Assembly: GCA_002778195.1 (NCBI GenBank)
Contig: PCDI01000002.1
Coordinates: forward strand, 2,538,859 to 2,602,858
DNA length: 64,000 bases
Source: Raffaelea ambrosiae
Taxonomy: Eukaryota; Ascomycota; Sordariomycetes; Ophiostomatales; Ophiostomataceae
Direction: 5' to 3'
A program made the position numbers and the translations under genes. This document shows, piece by piece, positions 1 to 11,900 of this stretch. Position 1 is the stretch's first letter. Each line of letters opens with the position of its first letter. The notes under the pieces were generated by a model that ran no database searches, had not been told where the DNA came from, and worked only from the letters and a program-made list of their open reading frames with translations.

Positions 1-10
1 TGCCTTCTAG

Positions 11-630
11 ATCTGCGGCGACATTCACGGCCAGTTCCACGACCTGATGGAGCTCTTCCGCGTGGGCGGCGACGTGCCCGACACGAATTACCTCTTCATG
101 GGTAGGAACGGCCCTGAATCTTCCACCTTTGTGCTTTGGGCCAGAAACAGAAAGACGACCGCTAACGGGAACAGGCGACTTTGTCGACCGCGGCTTCTAC
201 TCCATCGAGACCTTCCTCCTCCTGCTCTGCCTCAAAGTGCGCTACCCCGACCGCATGACGCTCATCCGCGGCAACCACGAATCGCGCCAGATCACGACCG
301 TCTACGGCTTCTACGACGAGTGCCTGCGCAAATACGGCAGCGCGAATGTGTGGCGCTACTGCTGCGACGTGTTCGACTACCTGGCGCTGGCCGCCATCGT
401 GCTGGGCGCCTCCAACACGCTCAGCCCGGCCAACGACTCGGTGACCGCCCAGGAGTACATCGACCAGCAGGTCGAGATCGAGGTCTGCAACTCGGACGGC
501 GAGATTGTCAGCCGGTTCCAGCGCCGGCCGCATAGTGGTGGCGGCCCGAATCCCAACACGCTGGGCGGCGCGTCCATCCAGCAGCAGCAGCAGGCCCAGC
601 AGCAGATCCTCCAACAGCAGCTGGCGGCGG

Positions 631-667
<37 letters not shown>

Positions 668-1382
668 CAGTCCCAACCACGGAGGCGGAACCCTGTCGTC
701 GGACGGCGACATCCCCATGGGCTCCAGTGGTGGTGGTAGTGGCGGTGGTGGTGGCGGAGGGGCCCCCGCACGAACGGGCCCGCCTGGGTCGGGGGCGTCT
801 GGGTCGAGCCGCGGCACGATTGGCAACCCGGCCGGCGCGGTGCTCTGCGTGCACGGCGGGCTCAGCCCGCTGGTCGACACGGTGGATAAGATCCGCCTGC
901 TGGACCGCAAGCAGGAGGTGCCGCACGAGGGCGCCATGTGCGACCTGCTGTGGTCGGACCCGGACGACATTGAGGGCTGGGGCCTGTCGCCGCGTGGTGC
1001 GGGATTCTTGTTTGGCGCTAATATCGTCAAGGCCTTCAACCACCACAACGACATCAGCCTCGTCGCCCGCGCCCACCAGCTGGTCATGGAGGGTTTTAAG
1101 GAAATGTTCGATGCCACCATTGTCACCGTCTGGTCCGCGCCCAACTACTGCTACCGCTGCGGCAACATCGCCGCCCTGCTCGAGCTGTCCGAGGACGTGT
1201 CCGGCATGGGCACGTTTGCCCGCAGCAACGGCGACGTCGACCGCAGCGGTGGCGGCGCCTCGGAAGAGGCGCAGATGTGGATGGACAGCGGCCCGGGTCG
1301 GCGGTACCGCGTGTTTGCCGCCGCGCCACAGGATTCACGCGGCATGCCGGCCAAGAAGCCCGTGGCGGATTACTTCCTGTGA
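11..1382 (+). CDS. ppg1: Serine/threonine protein phosphatase, PP2A-like Ppg1 type (5' truncated)
   Basis: Catalytic subunit of a PP2A-like phosphoprotein phosphatase that removes phosphate from Ser/Thr using a two-metal centre. Visible exons are 11-101 and 175-1382; the 73-bp intron has a GCTAAC branch site at 161-166. An in-frame TAG at 8-10 directly before ATCTGCGGC shows that position 11 follows a 3' splice site, so the N-terminus lies left of the window. The metal-binding motifs occur in order: GDIHG, GDFVDRG (across the intron), GNHE, HGGLSP and RAHQ. The protein ends in DYFL, the PP2A-type tail. Visible length is 432 residues. About 145 residues of extra, largely low-complexity sequence (Gln, Ser and Gly runs) sit between the GNHE half and HGGLSP. 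The Ppg1 assignment rests on PP2A-like motifs plus this insertion; a different PP2A-like paralogue is possible. Confidence 0.88.
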
Positions 1383-2674
1383 GCAGCAACACAGAGCCTT
1401 TTGTTTGCAATGACCTACGACACATTTTATTACCCAGAAGAAGAAAAACAAGAAGAGGGGAGGGCGAGGGCGAGGGCGAGGAGAGAGGGGAGGGGGGGGG
1501 GGGAGGGCGCGGGAACATGATACCAATATGCAAAAAGAGATCGGATTCAAGCGATCTGCGCATGATGCACAAAGAGAACGAGATGGGGCAAGGCTTCTTA
1601 TGTTGTTATGGGGGAAGCTATTTCTTTTCTGCTCGTCTCTTGTTTTAGTTTTCCTTTCTTTCCTGGTTTTATTATTATTTATTTTTCTTATCCCTTGTCT
1701 TTTGTTCTCTATGCCTTCGATGTCGGAGCCAGAGGTACCGCACGGTTTGTACGTTAGAAAGAGCAGCGTTATCTTCCATTCGTCGGGAAACAACTGGGGA
1801 CACTAGGACGGCACGGCTTGCGGCTACGGCGTTGGTTTTGCCTTCTGTTGCTGAGAGAGAAAATATATATGGTATAATTAATGACAATGAAATGCGGTGT
1901 CCGGTTTTCAGATCATTTGTTCTGGTCCAACATGTGGTCTGAAAAGGGGAACAAAGAGAAGAAAAAAATAATGGGAAAAGGGGGGAGGATAAGAAGGGAA
2001 AAGGAAAAGGAAAGAGAAGGAAAGAGAAGCAGAGAGAAAAAGAGAAAGAGAACAAAACAAAAGAACGAAAAAGATTGCAGCCATCATTGAATTCTCTCTT
2101 GTGTCTGAATAATCGGAGGTGTGTTTGAAGGCTTTCATTTGCTGCCTACTTGATATCCGGACACTTCTTATGCTATTCCTCTCGTGTTGCTGTGACGTTC
2201 ATTTCTTCCCCATTCGAAATGCTCTTTCGTTTCGTCTTCTCCCGTATACATATTCAAAGGAGCGTCCCGAGAGCCTCCTCGTCGCTCTCTCCTTGTCTCT
2301 CTCTCTTTTCCTCTGTCTGTCTGTCTGTCTGTCTGTGCGTGTCTGCGTGTTTACCAGCCCCCCTGAAATGTGGCCGGCACATAGCAAGGGGCTGTATCAA
2401 TAAAAGGAGTGTATCCAGAGTTCCTCCTCCCCAGTTCCCATAATGTCTCGCTACAAGAAAAAAAAATATAAAGAAAAAATATAAACCAGTCGTATCCCAA
2501 ACAATTGTGTGTGTGTTTTCCCTCTTGCCGCGCAAGCCAGGCCAGCACAAGATATCGCAAAACAAAACGCAAAACAAAAGTACGCAGAAAAAGTAGTCCC
2601 ATGGTAACGCAATTGTGTTTCCCCTTTCTCTTTTTTCTTTTTTTGTTCTTGCCCTTCATTCACGCAGCCGTCTT
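1383..2674. other. Convergent 3' flank between ppg1 and the bZIP gene
   Basis: No supportable gene. The 3' ends of the two convergent genes must lie here. It holds a purine-rich, G-rich tract at about 1446-1512, further purine-rich sequence at 1940-2075, a (TCTG)n microsatellite at about 2312-2336 and A/T-rich runs near 2455-2480. The open frames here are low-complexity and match nothing I recognise. Confidence 0.6.
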
Positions 2675-4244
2675 TCACTCGTCAAAGTAGGGCCCGTGGA
2701 TCTGGCACCCAAGACCCGACACACACGCAGGACACGTCGCCTGTCCAAAGGCCGAGGCGTCGCTGTCGTCTGGCATCATGCCCGGCACGTTTCCGTAATA
2801 GGCTGATCCCTGTGCCACGCCCGCGCCGCCGCCGCCCTGGTGTGGTTGCTGGTGCTGCTGGTGCTGCTGGTGGTGCTGCGGCTGTTGTGCGTGCGACTGG
2901 TGCGTCGTCTGTGCCTGGTCGAAGCCGGCCGTGTCAAAGTACTGCGGTGTCGAGACGCCGTAGTCAAAGAACGCCTGGTCGGCCGTGTCCATGCCGTAGT
3001 ATATGCCCGCTGCCGCTGCCGCTGCGGCCGCCGTAGGCGTGGACCCGTCGGTGCGGCCCGTGGTAGCCGTCGCCGGTCCGAGATTGTACGAGCCTCCGGC
3101 AGAGAGGTAGTCGCTTGTCGCGGCGGCGGTGGCGGTGCTGGTGCTGGTGGCGTACGGGTTGGCCGTCACCTCGCGGGAGAGCGAGGAGCCAGTGGCCGTC
3201 TTCTTGCTCTTGTCGTGCTTGTGGCTGCTGCTGCTGCTGCTGTGATGACCGCCGCCACTGCTGCTGCTTCCACGGCCACTTCCACTGCCGGACCCGCTGT
3301 CGCCCCGGCTGCTGTGTCCGTGGCTTCGGCCGGCGTGGCCGCGGCTGCTGCTGCCGCTGCTGGCGTGGTGGCCGCCGCCGTGGCTTTGCGAGCCGCCGCT
3401 TCGGGACCCAGAGGGCTTGGAGGAGGAGGACGTGGGTGCCGTGGTGTGCGAAGGAGGAGGAGGAGGAGGGCTAGAAGCAGTGGCTGATGCTTCTCGACTC
3501 TGGCTTCGGCTCGACACGCCAGCCGGACTGTTCGAGCCACCTCCTCGTCCGCCACCGCCGCCGGAAGCGGATGCCGCGGGAGACCCAGCTCCGGAGGGCG
3601 ACAGCACCGTTGCCGTGCTGCCGGTGAACTGCAGAGGACGCCGGGGCATCATGAGCCGCTCGAGGACCTGGGAATGGGGACCCTCGACGGCCTGCATGGC
3701 GGTAGCTGCTACAGACGGGTCGCCACTGCGGAGGTAGGCTTCGATACTGTTGTGGGCGATGCCATTGTGCTGGAGAAGGGCCCGAAGCTTGCGGTTCTCT
3801 TCGGCCACGCGGCGGGCCGCCTGTTGGACTTCTGTGGACGCCTCGACGCCCTGTTCTTCGTACTGGCGCACCCGCTGCTCGAGTTCCTGCTGGTACTCTT
3901 TGCGACGGGCACGGGAGCGTCTCTGGTTGTCGCGGATGCGAGCGAGGTTGGCTTCGTCCTGGTGAGAAAGAAAGGGGAGAAACCCAAATAAGTAAGGAAA
4001 TCAATTCCAGAAGAAAAACGGATAAAGAGCAGAAAAAAATAGAAACAACTTCACAAACAAAACAAATGAAAAGAATCAATGTAGAACAAAACAGGAATAG
4101 AATACAGGAAAATCACATAAAAAGGCCAAGACAGAGACGGAGACGAAACTGGCGATGCAGATGCAGATGCACATACAAAAAAAGGGGGGGAGTTCGTTGA
4201 CGCTAACAGATTGCTTAGCTTCTACTTACTGTTTGTGGTGCCAT
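2675..4244 (-). CDS. bZIP transcription factor
   Basis: Putative nuclear DNA-binding regulator. Proposed exons on the minus strand are 4244-4230 (ATG plus four codons, ending at GTAAGT) and 3958-2675 (after a pyrimidine-rich CACCAG acceptor). Both are phase 0 and give a 432-residue protein. The basic region begins almost at the N-terminus: after MAPQT comes DEANLARIRDNQRRSRARRK, the fungal bZIP basic motif with N-x7-R spacing, followed by a heptad zipper with EEQ and EENRKLRALL segments to about residue 60. The rest is low complexity: Ser/Gly/His-rich about 110-250, Gln/His-rich about 340-375. It carries no obvious second domain. The gene is convergent with ppg1 and has an 8.4-kb gene-free upstream region. 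The small first exon is inferred; the bZIP identity is firm, the specific orthologue unknown. Confidence 0.85.
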
Positions 4245-5565
4245 GGTGACAGGAAGAAAGTGACGGCCGTTTTGACTTGTGTGTGGTTGTATTGTGGTGT
4301 TGTGTCTTTGCTGAACGGGGATAGGGCAGAGTGGGAAAGTGTGCTTTGGGCTTCAAAGGGGGGGAACGGTGAAAGCAAATATGCAAATCAGTTGGCCAAG
4401 CGAAGGTAGGGTAACGAATGTGAGCAGTGGGTAGACCGTAGTCAGCGAGTGTGTCCGAATGTGATGATATCTTGTGTCTCTTCTCTTTCTTTTTTCCTTT
4501 CCCTTCTTTCAATCTTATTTTTCTAATCTTTCCTGCAGGGCTTTTGCCTCTGTGTCGTGGAAGCTGTATTGGATTTGTTATTGCTGTAAGCAACAAAGCG
4601 AGTGTGGTGGTGGCTGTATCAAGCGAGCGTGTGAGAGACCAAGATCATAGCTTCTACCCAGTGCTGGGTCCTTGGTGACATTCCGAAAAAAAATAAGCAA
4701 ACGGTCGACCCTATTGTGTCTTCATGATGGGACGAAGATATGCCCGATATATAGACATGGATCAACCAAAGGGATAGAGAAGAGATAGAGATAGAGAGCG
4801 AGAGAGGGAAAGAAAAGAAGAGTACAAAGAAGGAGGACAGGTTAGTGTACACCGCCGTCTCGATACTTATGGCTTTGTTCTCCTTTTCTCGTATGTTTTT
4901 TGAGACTGGCTGTGAGACGTTGCTTCGATTTCTGAGAGAGAGACTAGGGTGTGGTGATGTGGTGATGTGGTGATGGATATCTTATACTTTGTATGGGTTT
5001 GTTGCAAGGAAGAAGCCGTGCCAAGACGAGAGGATATAGAAGAACGAGGCAATGAGACGAAACGAGAGGCAGCCAGAAAGTACGGCTCAAGTCAATAAAA
5101 GATGGGGCTGTGGAACGGATCAGAGGCAGGCTGCGTCGTATGGACAAATGAGATCGTGGAGAGCAACGGTGAGCAGGGTGAGGCCATTGGGCATGGTTCG
5201 TTTCTATACTTTCCTCCCGTCTTCCCTTTTTATGGTTGGCCCAGATGGGCAGGCTGACGTCCACTAATATGGACAACACCCCGGTCCCTGAAACCTCTGG
5301 TGAGAGGGGGAGAGAGATAGAGAAGGAGGCAAGCAGAGAATAAGAGTGATCCAAAAAAGGAAAGATAGAAAAGAAAACACGAGAAAAAGAGACAGAGAGA
5401 GACAGACAGCCCACAAGAAAGAGAGAGCCAAACCAAAAACGAACAACTCCAAAAACAAAGGAGGCAGGATATGGTGCTGTTTTTGGAGACGGCGAGCAAA
5501 AGCGGCAAGAGGCAGAACCCGTTCATGCAATGGTGGAATGGTTGGAATGGTGGTGGACTCTGGGC

Positions 5566-5745
5566 GTGTTCGTGTGTGAGTGTGAGTGTGAGTGTGTATG
5601 TATGTATATGCAAAAAAACGAGTGAGTGTGGGAGTGTATGCGGGAGTGCGAGCGAACGTATGTGCGTGTGTGTGTGTGTGTGTGTGCGAGCGAATGCGTG
5701 AGTGCGAGCAAATGTGTGTGTGTGTGTGTGTGTGTGTGTGTCTGT
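5566..5745. repeat. Compound (TG)n microsatellite
   Basis: Long runs of alternating T and G on the plus strand, interrupted by GAG and GCG units. The purest stretches are about 5665-5686 and 5713-5741. It lies in the non-coding block upstream of the bZIP gene. Confidence 0.9.
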
Positions 5746-6304
5746 ATGCCTCTCTGTTTGGTGTGTGGTGTGGGTTTTTTCGTTTGGGGCGGTTCATGGA
5801 GAAGGGCTGGCTGCTCTCTCTCTCTCTCTCTTTTTTTTTTTTCTATCCCGTGCACTTATTTGGTCCGCCCGTTTTTTTGGTCTCTGGGGAATACGAAGTC
5901 GCAAAAGCGAGCAAAAAGAGACGTGAGAGCCGGGAGTGTGACGAAAGAAGAAAGGCGCCCCAAGTACGCCGGCCGACTTACACCGCAAGCTATGGGTTAG
6001 TCATGCAGGCCGCTGGCCCAGGAAACGGGGCCGTGTTCCATCCTCGGGTGGAGACGTGCTACGTATATAGTAGTTTCCGCATTCTGTCGTTCCTGTCTCT
6101 TACCATGCAGTTGCTGGGGGAAGGAAAGAACACGCCTAGCTTCCTCTTTGAGCGTTGCGTGGTAGTGAATGGCAACAGCGGCCGCGGCCGCGGGTAGTCT
6201 GAACGACAGTCTATTTTGGCTGCTGGCTGCTCACTGGCTGCTGGGAGCCCATCCGACGGCTAGTTGACGGGCTTGCTACTACCGTGTGCTTCGATGTTCG
6301 GTGC

Positions 6305-6343
6305 CGGCGTTCCCACCTGGCGTTCCCACCTGGCGTTCCCACG
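6305..6343. repeat. 13-bp tandem repeat, about 2.8 copies
   Basis: The unit GCGTTCCCACCTG is repeated in tandem nearly three times without mismatches. It sits in gene-free sequence; no function is evident. Confidence 0.85.
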
Positions 6344-7082
6344 TTCATGCTTATTGCGGACAGCCTATCTTTCTGTTTCTATTTTGTCCAATGGATGGCT
6401 GGGATACGACTGGACAAGGTTCAATGCCATCACACCACAGCCTGTCATGCTTGCGGCTACGACTTGCTAACACCGGGCAGGTCTCTCCGCACGGAAAACG
6501 AGACGGCGGGATCGTCGGGGTGGAGGGGGGGGAGGGGGTGCATGTAGCAGTTACCGGCGGCAGCAAGAACGGGCAAGACGAGAGAGCGTGTGAAACGAGA
6601 GAACGAGAGCATGGCTCCACTTGGAGCATCGTGGTTACGAAGAAACGAGGTTGGCCTGCTGGGAGCAAGACGACCAAGACGAGGAAAGGCAAGGGGGGTG
6701 GGGTCTGGGGGGCAGAAGCAGTGGGATAGGACAGCACGGCATGGGATGTGTGTGGATATGAGGCATGGCTGGGTGGGATGAGTGGGGAGAAAGGGCGATC
6801 AGGACAAGAGACAAACGAGACGAGAGGCCGGAGACCGCAGGCGAGCGCCAAGCAGAGAGACAGGAGCAATGAGGCAAGAGACCGAGCTAACGGAGTGTGT
6901 GGAGACGGACGAGACGAACGAGCGACGAAGATCCAGTGCTGAGGGGGCCGTTTTACGAGTTTCCACAGCCTTCCTGGGCTGGGGCTGTCAGAGGCTTGAC
7001 CACTCTTTACGAGCACGACCAGGCCGGGACGAGCACCGTGAGTGGCCGGCCAGCGGTTTTGTGCCTTGTCTGCGGACCCTCC

Positions 7083-7125
7083 CACACACACGCACACACA
7101 TACACACACACACCACCACCACCTC
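7083..7125. repeat. (CA)n microsatellite
   Basis: Alternating C and A on the plus strand with single G and T interruptions, ending in a short CAC run. It is the opposite-strand counterpart of the TG tracts about 1.4 kb to the left. Confidence 0.85.
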
Positions 7126-8770
7126 TGCTTGTGCTTGTCCATTGTCCACTTTCTCCATCTCGTTCCCATGCAACACTGCCCGTCTTTATCTCAACTCTAC
7201 CAACCGCGCTTCCATCGAAGTCACGTTCCACTTGGATCATGGAGAAACAAGCGGAGGCAGGGGGGGGGGGGGGGTGTGAGTGGGTGGAGGACCCTGAGCC
7301 GGACACGCAGCTGCTGGGCTGGCTGGACTGGCTGGGCCAAGCCCTGGGCCACTCAGAGAAGGATCATTAAAAGACAGAACCAGACAGCCGGGCCGTTAGG
7401 GTAGCATGGGCGAGAGCGACAGACAAAAAGAAGGTTACAGGGTTCAGATTTGACAGGACATTTTTAGAAAGCAACAGACCACAAGAGGAAAAAGGGAAAA
7501 AAAGGGACAGAAGAGGGGGGGGGGACGAACAGACAAGAAAAAGAAAGAACCATGCAAGCAGGCGAGAAAGGGTTTGGGCAACCAGCGCCAACGCCAAAAC
7601 CAGCACCAGCGCCAGCAACCAAGAAACAGCCGACAACCAACAGCAGACACCGGACAGCATTAGACCGAAAGGATAGGGCCGAGGGCAAACCGAAGGCAAG
7701 CCGAGGACAAGACGAAGGAAGGCAGAGGCGAGACGGAGGAGAGACGGAAGAGAGACGGAAGAGAGACGAAGGCAAAGAAAAGACAAGAAAAGAACACACG
7801 GAAGGCCAGACCAAAACGGAAAGGAAAACGAGAAAAGGGAGAGGAAAAAAAAAAAAAAAACAGGAAAAAAGCCAGCGTGTAAGACGAATGGAAAGGAAAG
7901 ACGGTCAAGTCCGTACGAGCAGAACGATAGAGAATACGGTGTAAGAACCAACAAAAAAGAAGGAAAAAAGGAAAAAAGAAAGACGAAAAAAAAAAGAAAA
8001 AAGGAAAAAACCCCCCCCCCAGAGCAACGCTTAGAAGATGGGGGGGTCAGACTGGCACGGGAAAGGCGGGCTTCGCTCTCTTCCCAGTCGCGTTTTCTTT
8101 CCCTCTTTCCAGCTTTGTCATCGCGCCCAGCGTCCATGGAGCCCCCCCCCCCTTCCTCGGCCACAGATTATCGCGAAACTTTGGCATCCACCGCCCCGGC
8201 GCCCCAGCGGCGCCCCAAAGATCCCTGGGGGCCCTCCTCCCCCAAAAGGGGAACCCAGGTCTGAGAAACGGGAAAAGCGACCTGACGATCCAAGGGAGGA
8301 GGGCCAAAAACAAACACACACAAAAAAAGCTGGCGGCTGGGTCCGCGGACAATGCGGTTTAGCGTGTGAGCCAAAGACGACCCAAAAGTTCGTAACGGTG
8401 GGCTATTTATAGCATCTATCGAATTTTAGAGTGCTCACAGCACCGCCTGTGGAGTTTTTTTTTTTGTTGTTTTTGTTTTTTAGTCTTGGTATTTTTTTCT
8501 TTCCCTGGCGGTGCTCTTGCTTGGCTGCTGGCGTCTGCTACCTCTACCTAGTCGTGTCTGCCTTTTCTGCCTTTTCTGGTGGCTTGCTTGTCTCTCTTTT
8601 CTTCCCGTCTGTGGGTTCGTCTGTTCTTTTTGCTTTTTTATTTTTTCATTCTTTTCTCGCTCGTTTTCTACACGCTTGTTTCAGTAGCCCCAGTAGTCCC
8701 AGTAGCTCCCGTGCCGGTTTTCTACTTGTCTGGTTTTCTGATTCTCCGACGCTCCGATCGTCTTTCCCCC

Positions 8771-8964
8771 NNNNNNNNNNNNNNNNNNNNNNNNNNNNNN
8801 NNNNNNNNNNNNNNNNNNNNNNNNNNNNNNNNNNNNNNNNNNNNNNNNNNNNNNNNNNNNNNNNNNNNNNNNNNNNNNNNNNNNNNNNNNNNNNNNNNNN
8901 NNNNNNNNNNNNNNNNNNNNNNNNNNNNNNNNNNNNNNNNNNNNNNNNNNNNNNNNNNNNNNNN
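8771..8964. other. Assembly gap (194 N)
   Basis: Run of N. It is flanked by a C run on the left and a T homopolymer of about 33 bases on the right, so the gap most likely reflects sequence that could not be read or assembled through homopolymers. Confidence 0.99.
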
Positions 8965-8999
<35 letters not shown>

Positions 9000-11900
9000 C
9001 GCCCTTTATCTTTTTCGGAGACGGAACTTTCTTTGGCTCTTTCTGTTCTTTTTCGCCTTTGGTTGTTGCCTTCTTTCCCCTTCAGGGGGGTTGCTTCCGT
9101 TTGTTTTTTGCACTAATCTTTACCGTTGTTGTTGCTACTTGCTACTTGCTGCTTCTACTTGCTTATTAATTTCTTTATTTTGCTATTAGCTGTTTATTTC
9201 CCACCCCCTTTCAGTCGCAACGTTGCTCCCCTTGCGCGCGCACATGCAGCCCAAGGAAGAAAGAGCGACACAAAAGGGAGGCTGTCCAAATAAGACACAC
9301 CTATACACACACCAGCCAATCAGCGTCGGCGAGAGACATCCCAGCAGAAATCTTAAGAGAAATCTTATACGCCCACGCACACACGTCATTGGCTGCTCTC
9401 CCGGCCAGTCTCGAGGCCGCCGAGTGTGAAAGGTACCGACTAGGACGCCCAAGTGGAGAGACAGTGACATTCTGTCAGTCGGGCTCTCCTTGCGTAAATC
9501 CCTCTTTTCTGCTTTCGCGCGCCCCTGCGGGTTGCTGTGCTTTGCGGTCCAGAAACAGGGGGGATCAAGGGTGGGAAACACGTCCAAACTTACTGTAGAG
9601 TCCCCCCCCTCCCCTTTGCTACGTTATTGTAGCGAAGAAAACGGAAAATGGAAAATCAGAAGAAATGGAAAAAAGAGAACCAGAGAGCGCCTTCTCTCCT
9701 TCTCCTCACTGACACTATACGGCATCCACCGAACTGTGGGTAATCCTACCAACGGAGCCAATCTTGCCCGTCTTCATGACGCTTGTGCCGATCCGCATCC
9801 CACGTTCATGGTGTTCCTACCTTGCTATGTATTTTTGTCGTCTCTTGGTTTCTAGTGTTTCTCATGTTTCTGTCGCTCCAACCGTTTCTTCTACCGCTCT
9901 TTGGCTCTGATCGCCCATCTCCTCGTCCTTTCCAAAAAAGTCCCCCCACAAACACAAATCCTACCGCCGTATTGCTGCCGCAGTTTCCATCGACGCTGAC
10001 TACCAAATCCCGCCCCTTTTCTGTCTCCACGGCTCGCATCTGATGGACCGACCCAGCATCAGCAAGAGCGTCCAACACGAGTGGCCGGCCCACCAGTGAT
10101 GCTCTTGTACGAGCCCCCGATCCCGCATGCCATCCGATGGCGGTGTTGCTCGGCTGCTGTAACCAGAACCTTCTTGCCGCTAGACCGTGCTCCTCGTCTT
10201 CTCCAGCCCCTTCCCCTCCCTTCGCTCCCCCCCAATGGCTGAGGCTGCTGATAATAGCTGTTCATTCGCTGCTACTGTACATTTATTTTTATTTGTTTTT
10301 TCCACGCTTCGTGATCTGCCTTCTGGGGGTGCGTTTCACCCATACTTCGTACACGAGCAAACTGCGGGCAGCTGTGGCTTTTTTTTTTTCTTTTCTTTTT
10401 CTTTTTCTTTTTCTTTTTTTTTTTCGTTCTGATAGTCTCCGTTGCGCGAGCTTAACCCAGCAGCCATGTTTTTGCGCCATGAGCTGCAAAAATAGAGTTG
10501 CCAACACCAAAAATACCTCCGCCGCCGCCGTATCTTCTGCAATCGGGCCATTCTGAGGTTTCTGCTGACACCGCCCCCCAGCCTCGATCACAAAACGCTG
10601 GTACCAGGCTGTGCTGTTGATGCGCCGTGTATAGCCACGGACGCTGCAAATCCCGAATCTGCCTCGGCCCCCCCGGTCTCCGCCTCAACCTCAGAGCTCG
10701 GGCCGATGCATATGCAATTATGGATGATGCGTTGGTTGGCCTCTGATGCTAGTCATCGCTGACATCATGGACGCAGCATACGAAGCAACGGATATGCAGG
10801 CTACGTTCATATCCTAGTAGTAGCTGCTCACATTGCTTACCCATTATGCAAACCTGACAGGAAATCAGAAGACCTTCAGTTTGCACAGGTGTTGTATGTT
10901 GGTTGGACGTGCTCGCCTTCTGGCATCCTTGTCAATGCGATCATGCAAACTCCAAGCACCTCGGCAGTGCTCTCTTACCCTCCGAGTGGACATTCGGCAC
11001 ACCCCTTTAACGCTTCATTATCCTGATCAAACTCTGTACAGGCCCATGATTATAGGGAAGTCGCTGTACCACAGGTCCTCGGCGACTATGGGAAAGCTCT
11101 CGAGTTTCTCGATTCCGCAACCCAAGCTTGATTCGGATCCTGGAATACATTCGGCCTGTTCGCCGCGGAAGCCCGATTGTTCGCTGTTGAGAACTGTCCG
11201 TCTAGGTGTACGGTTTCTTCCACCTCTCGACCAACATTATAGCCCCCCTCCTCTCAAGCGATCAGCACCTCACAAGAGCAAGGCATTGCAATACAGCAAG
11301 CTCATGCCGTCAGAATCTATTGTGCCGAGTGAGACGAGATGAGACAAAAGGGTGACCTCGAAGAGTGTTGATGTTGTGACTATACCAGACAGTGTGCCGA
11401 CACGCCTGCTATAGTATTCTGACAAGAGATCAGGAGATGTCAAGTTGACGAGTCCGACATACCGGCCTCGGCCTGGGCATCGGCCATCGTGCCGAGATCT
11501 CTCAGCTGTCATAGTCCGCAGGCCGCTGTTATCCGTTGCACATTTGGAGTGCATACAGGGCTTTGTGGAGGTTGGCAGGGACTTGCAGCAGCAGCAAGGT
11601 ACCTTGCACAGGAACGCTTTGTCCAACGATAGATACAACAAAGACCCGAAACCTCCTCATTGGGCATAATAACACGCGTAAGATGAACAATGAGCGAGAG
11701 ATACAGGCCTGAGCACAACTCCTAGAAGAAGAGCTAGACAATGAAGGTCGAAATCACCGAAATCAAAAGATGATAGATGGGCTAGAAAGGAGTGTGGCAC
11801 AGTATGATAACCAAGATTGTCAGGCATGGCAACTAGAATTGGGACACCCAGGAAGAGTATATACCCTCATCCCGTCGATTCTGAGTGCCAGGGGCTAAAA

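Larger units (their letters stand above)
4245..8770. other. Gene-free, simple-sequence-rich region upstream of the bZIP gene
   Basis: I find no gene I can support in 4.5 kb. Composition is strongly strand-biased: purine-rich on plus at 4770-4820, 5280-5470 and 7380-8035, pyrimidine-rich from 8430 onward. It contains compound TG microsatellites (5566-5745), a CT/T tract (5814-5842), a 13-bp tandem repeat (about 6305-6343), a CA tract (7083-7125), a G run (about 7260-7275) and repeated GAGACGGAA units (7734-7770). Open frames are low-complexity by-products of these tracts. Because the bZIP gene reads away from this block, part of it may be that gene's promoter and leader. Confidence 0.55.

Noticed and set aside
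162..1144. Long minus-strand open frames opposite the phosphatase
   Set aside because: Low-complexity shadows of the repeat-rich insertion; the plus strand holds all metal-binding motifs.
6351..7169. 272-codon minus-strand frame in the gene-free block
   Set aside because: Ser/Pro-rich translation of simple sequence, crossing a CA/TG microsatellite; no family resemblance.
8965..8999. Poly-T run as a biological feature
   Set aside because: It abuts the assembly gap and is likely to be of uncertain length or a sequencing artefact.
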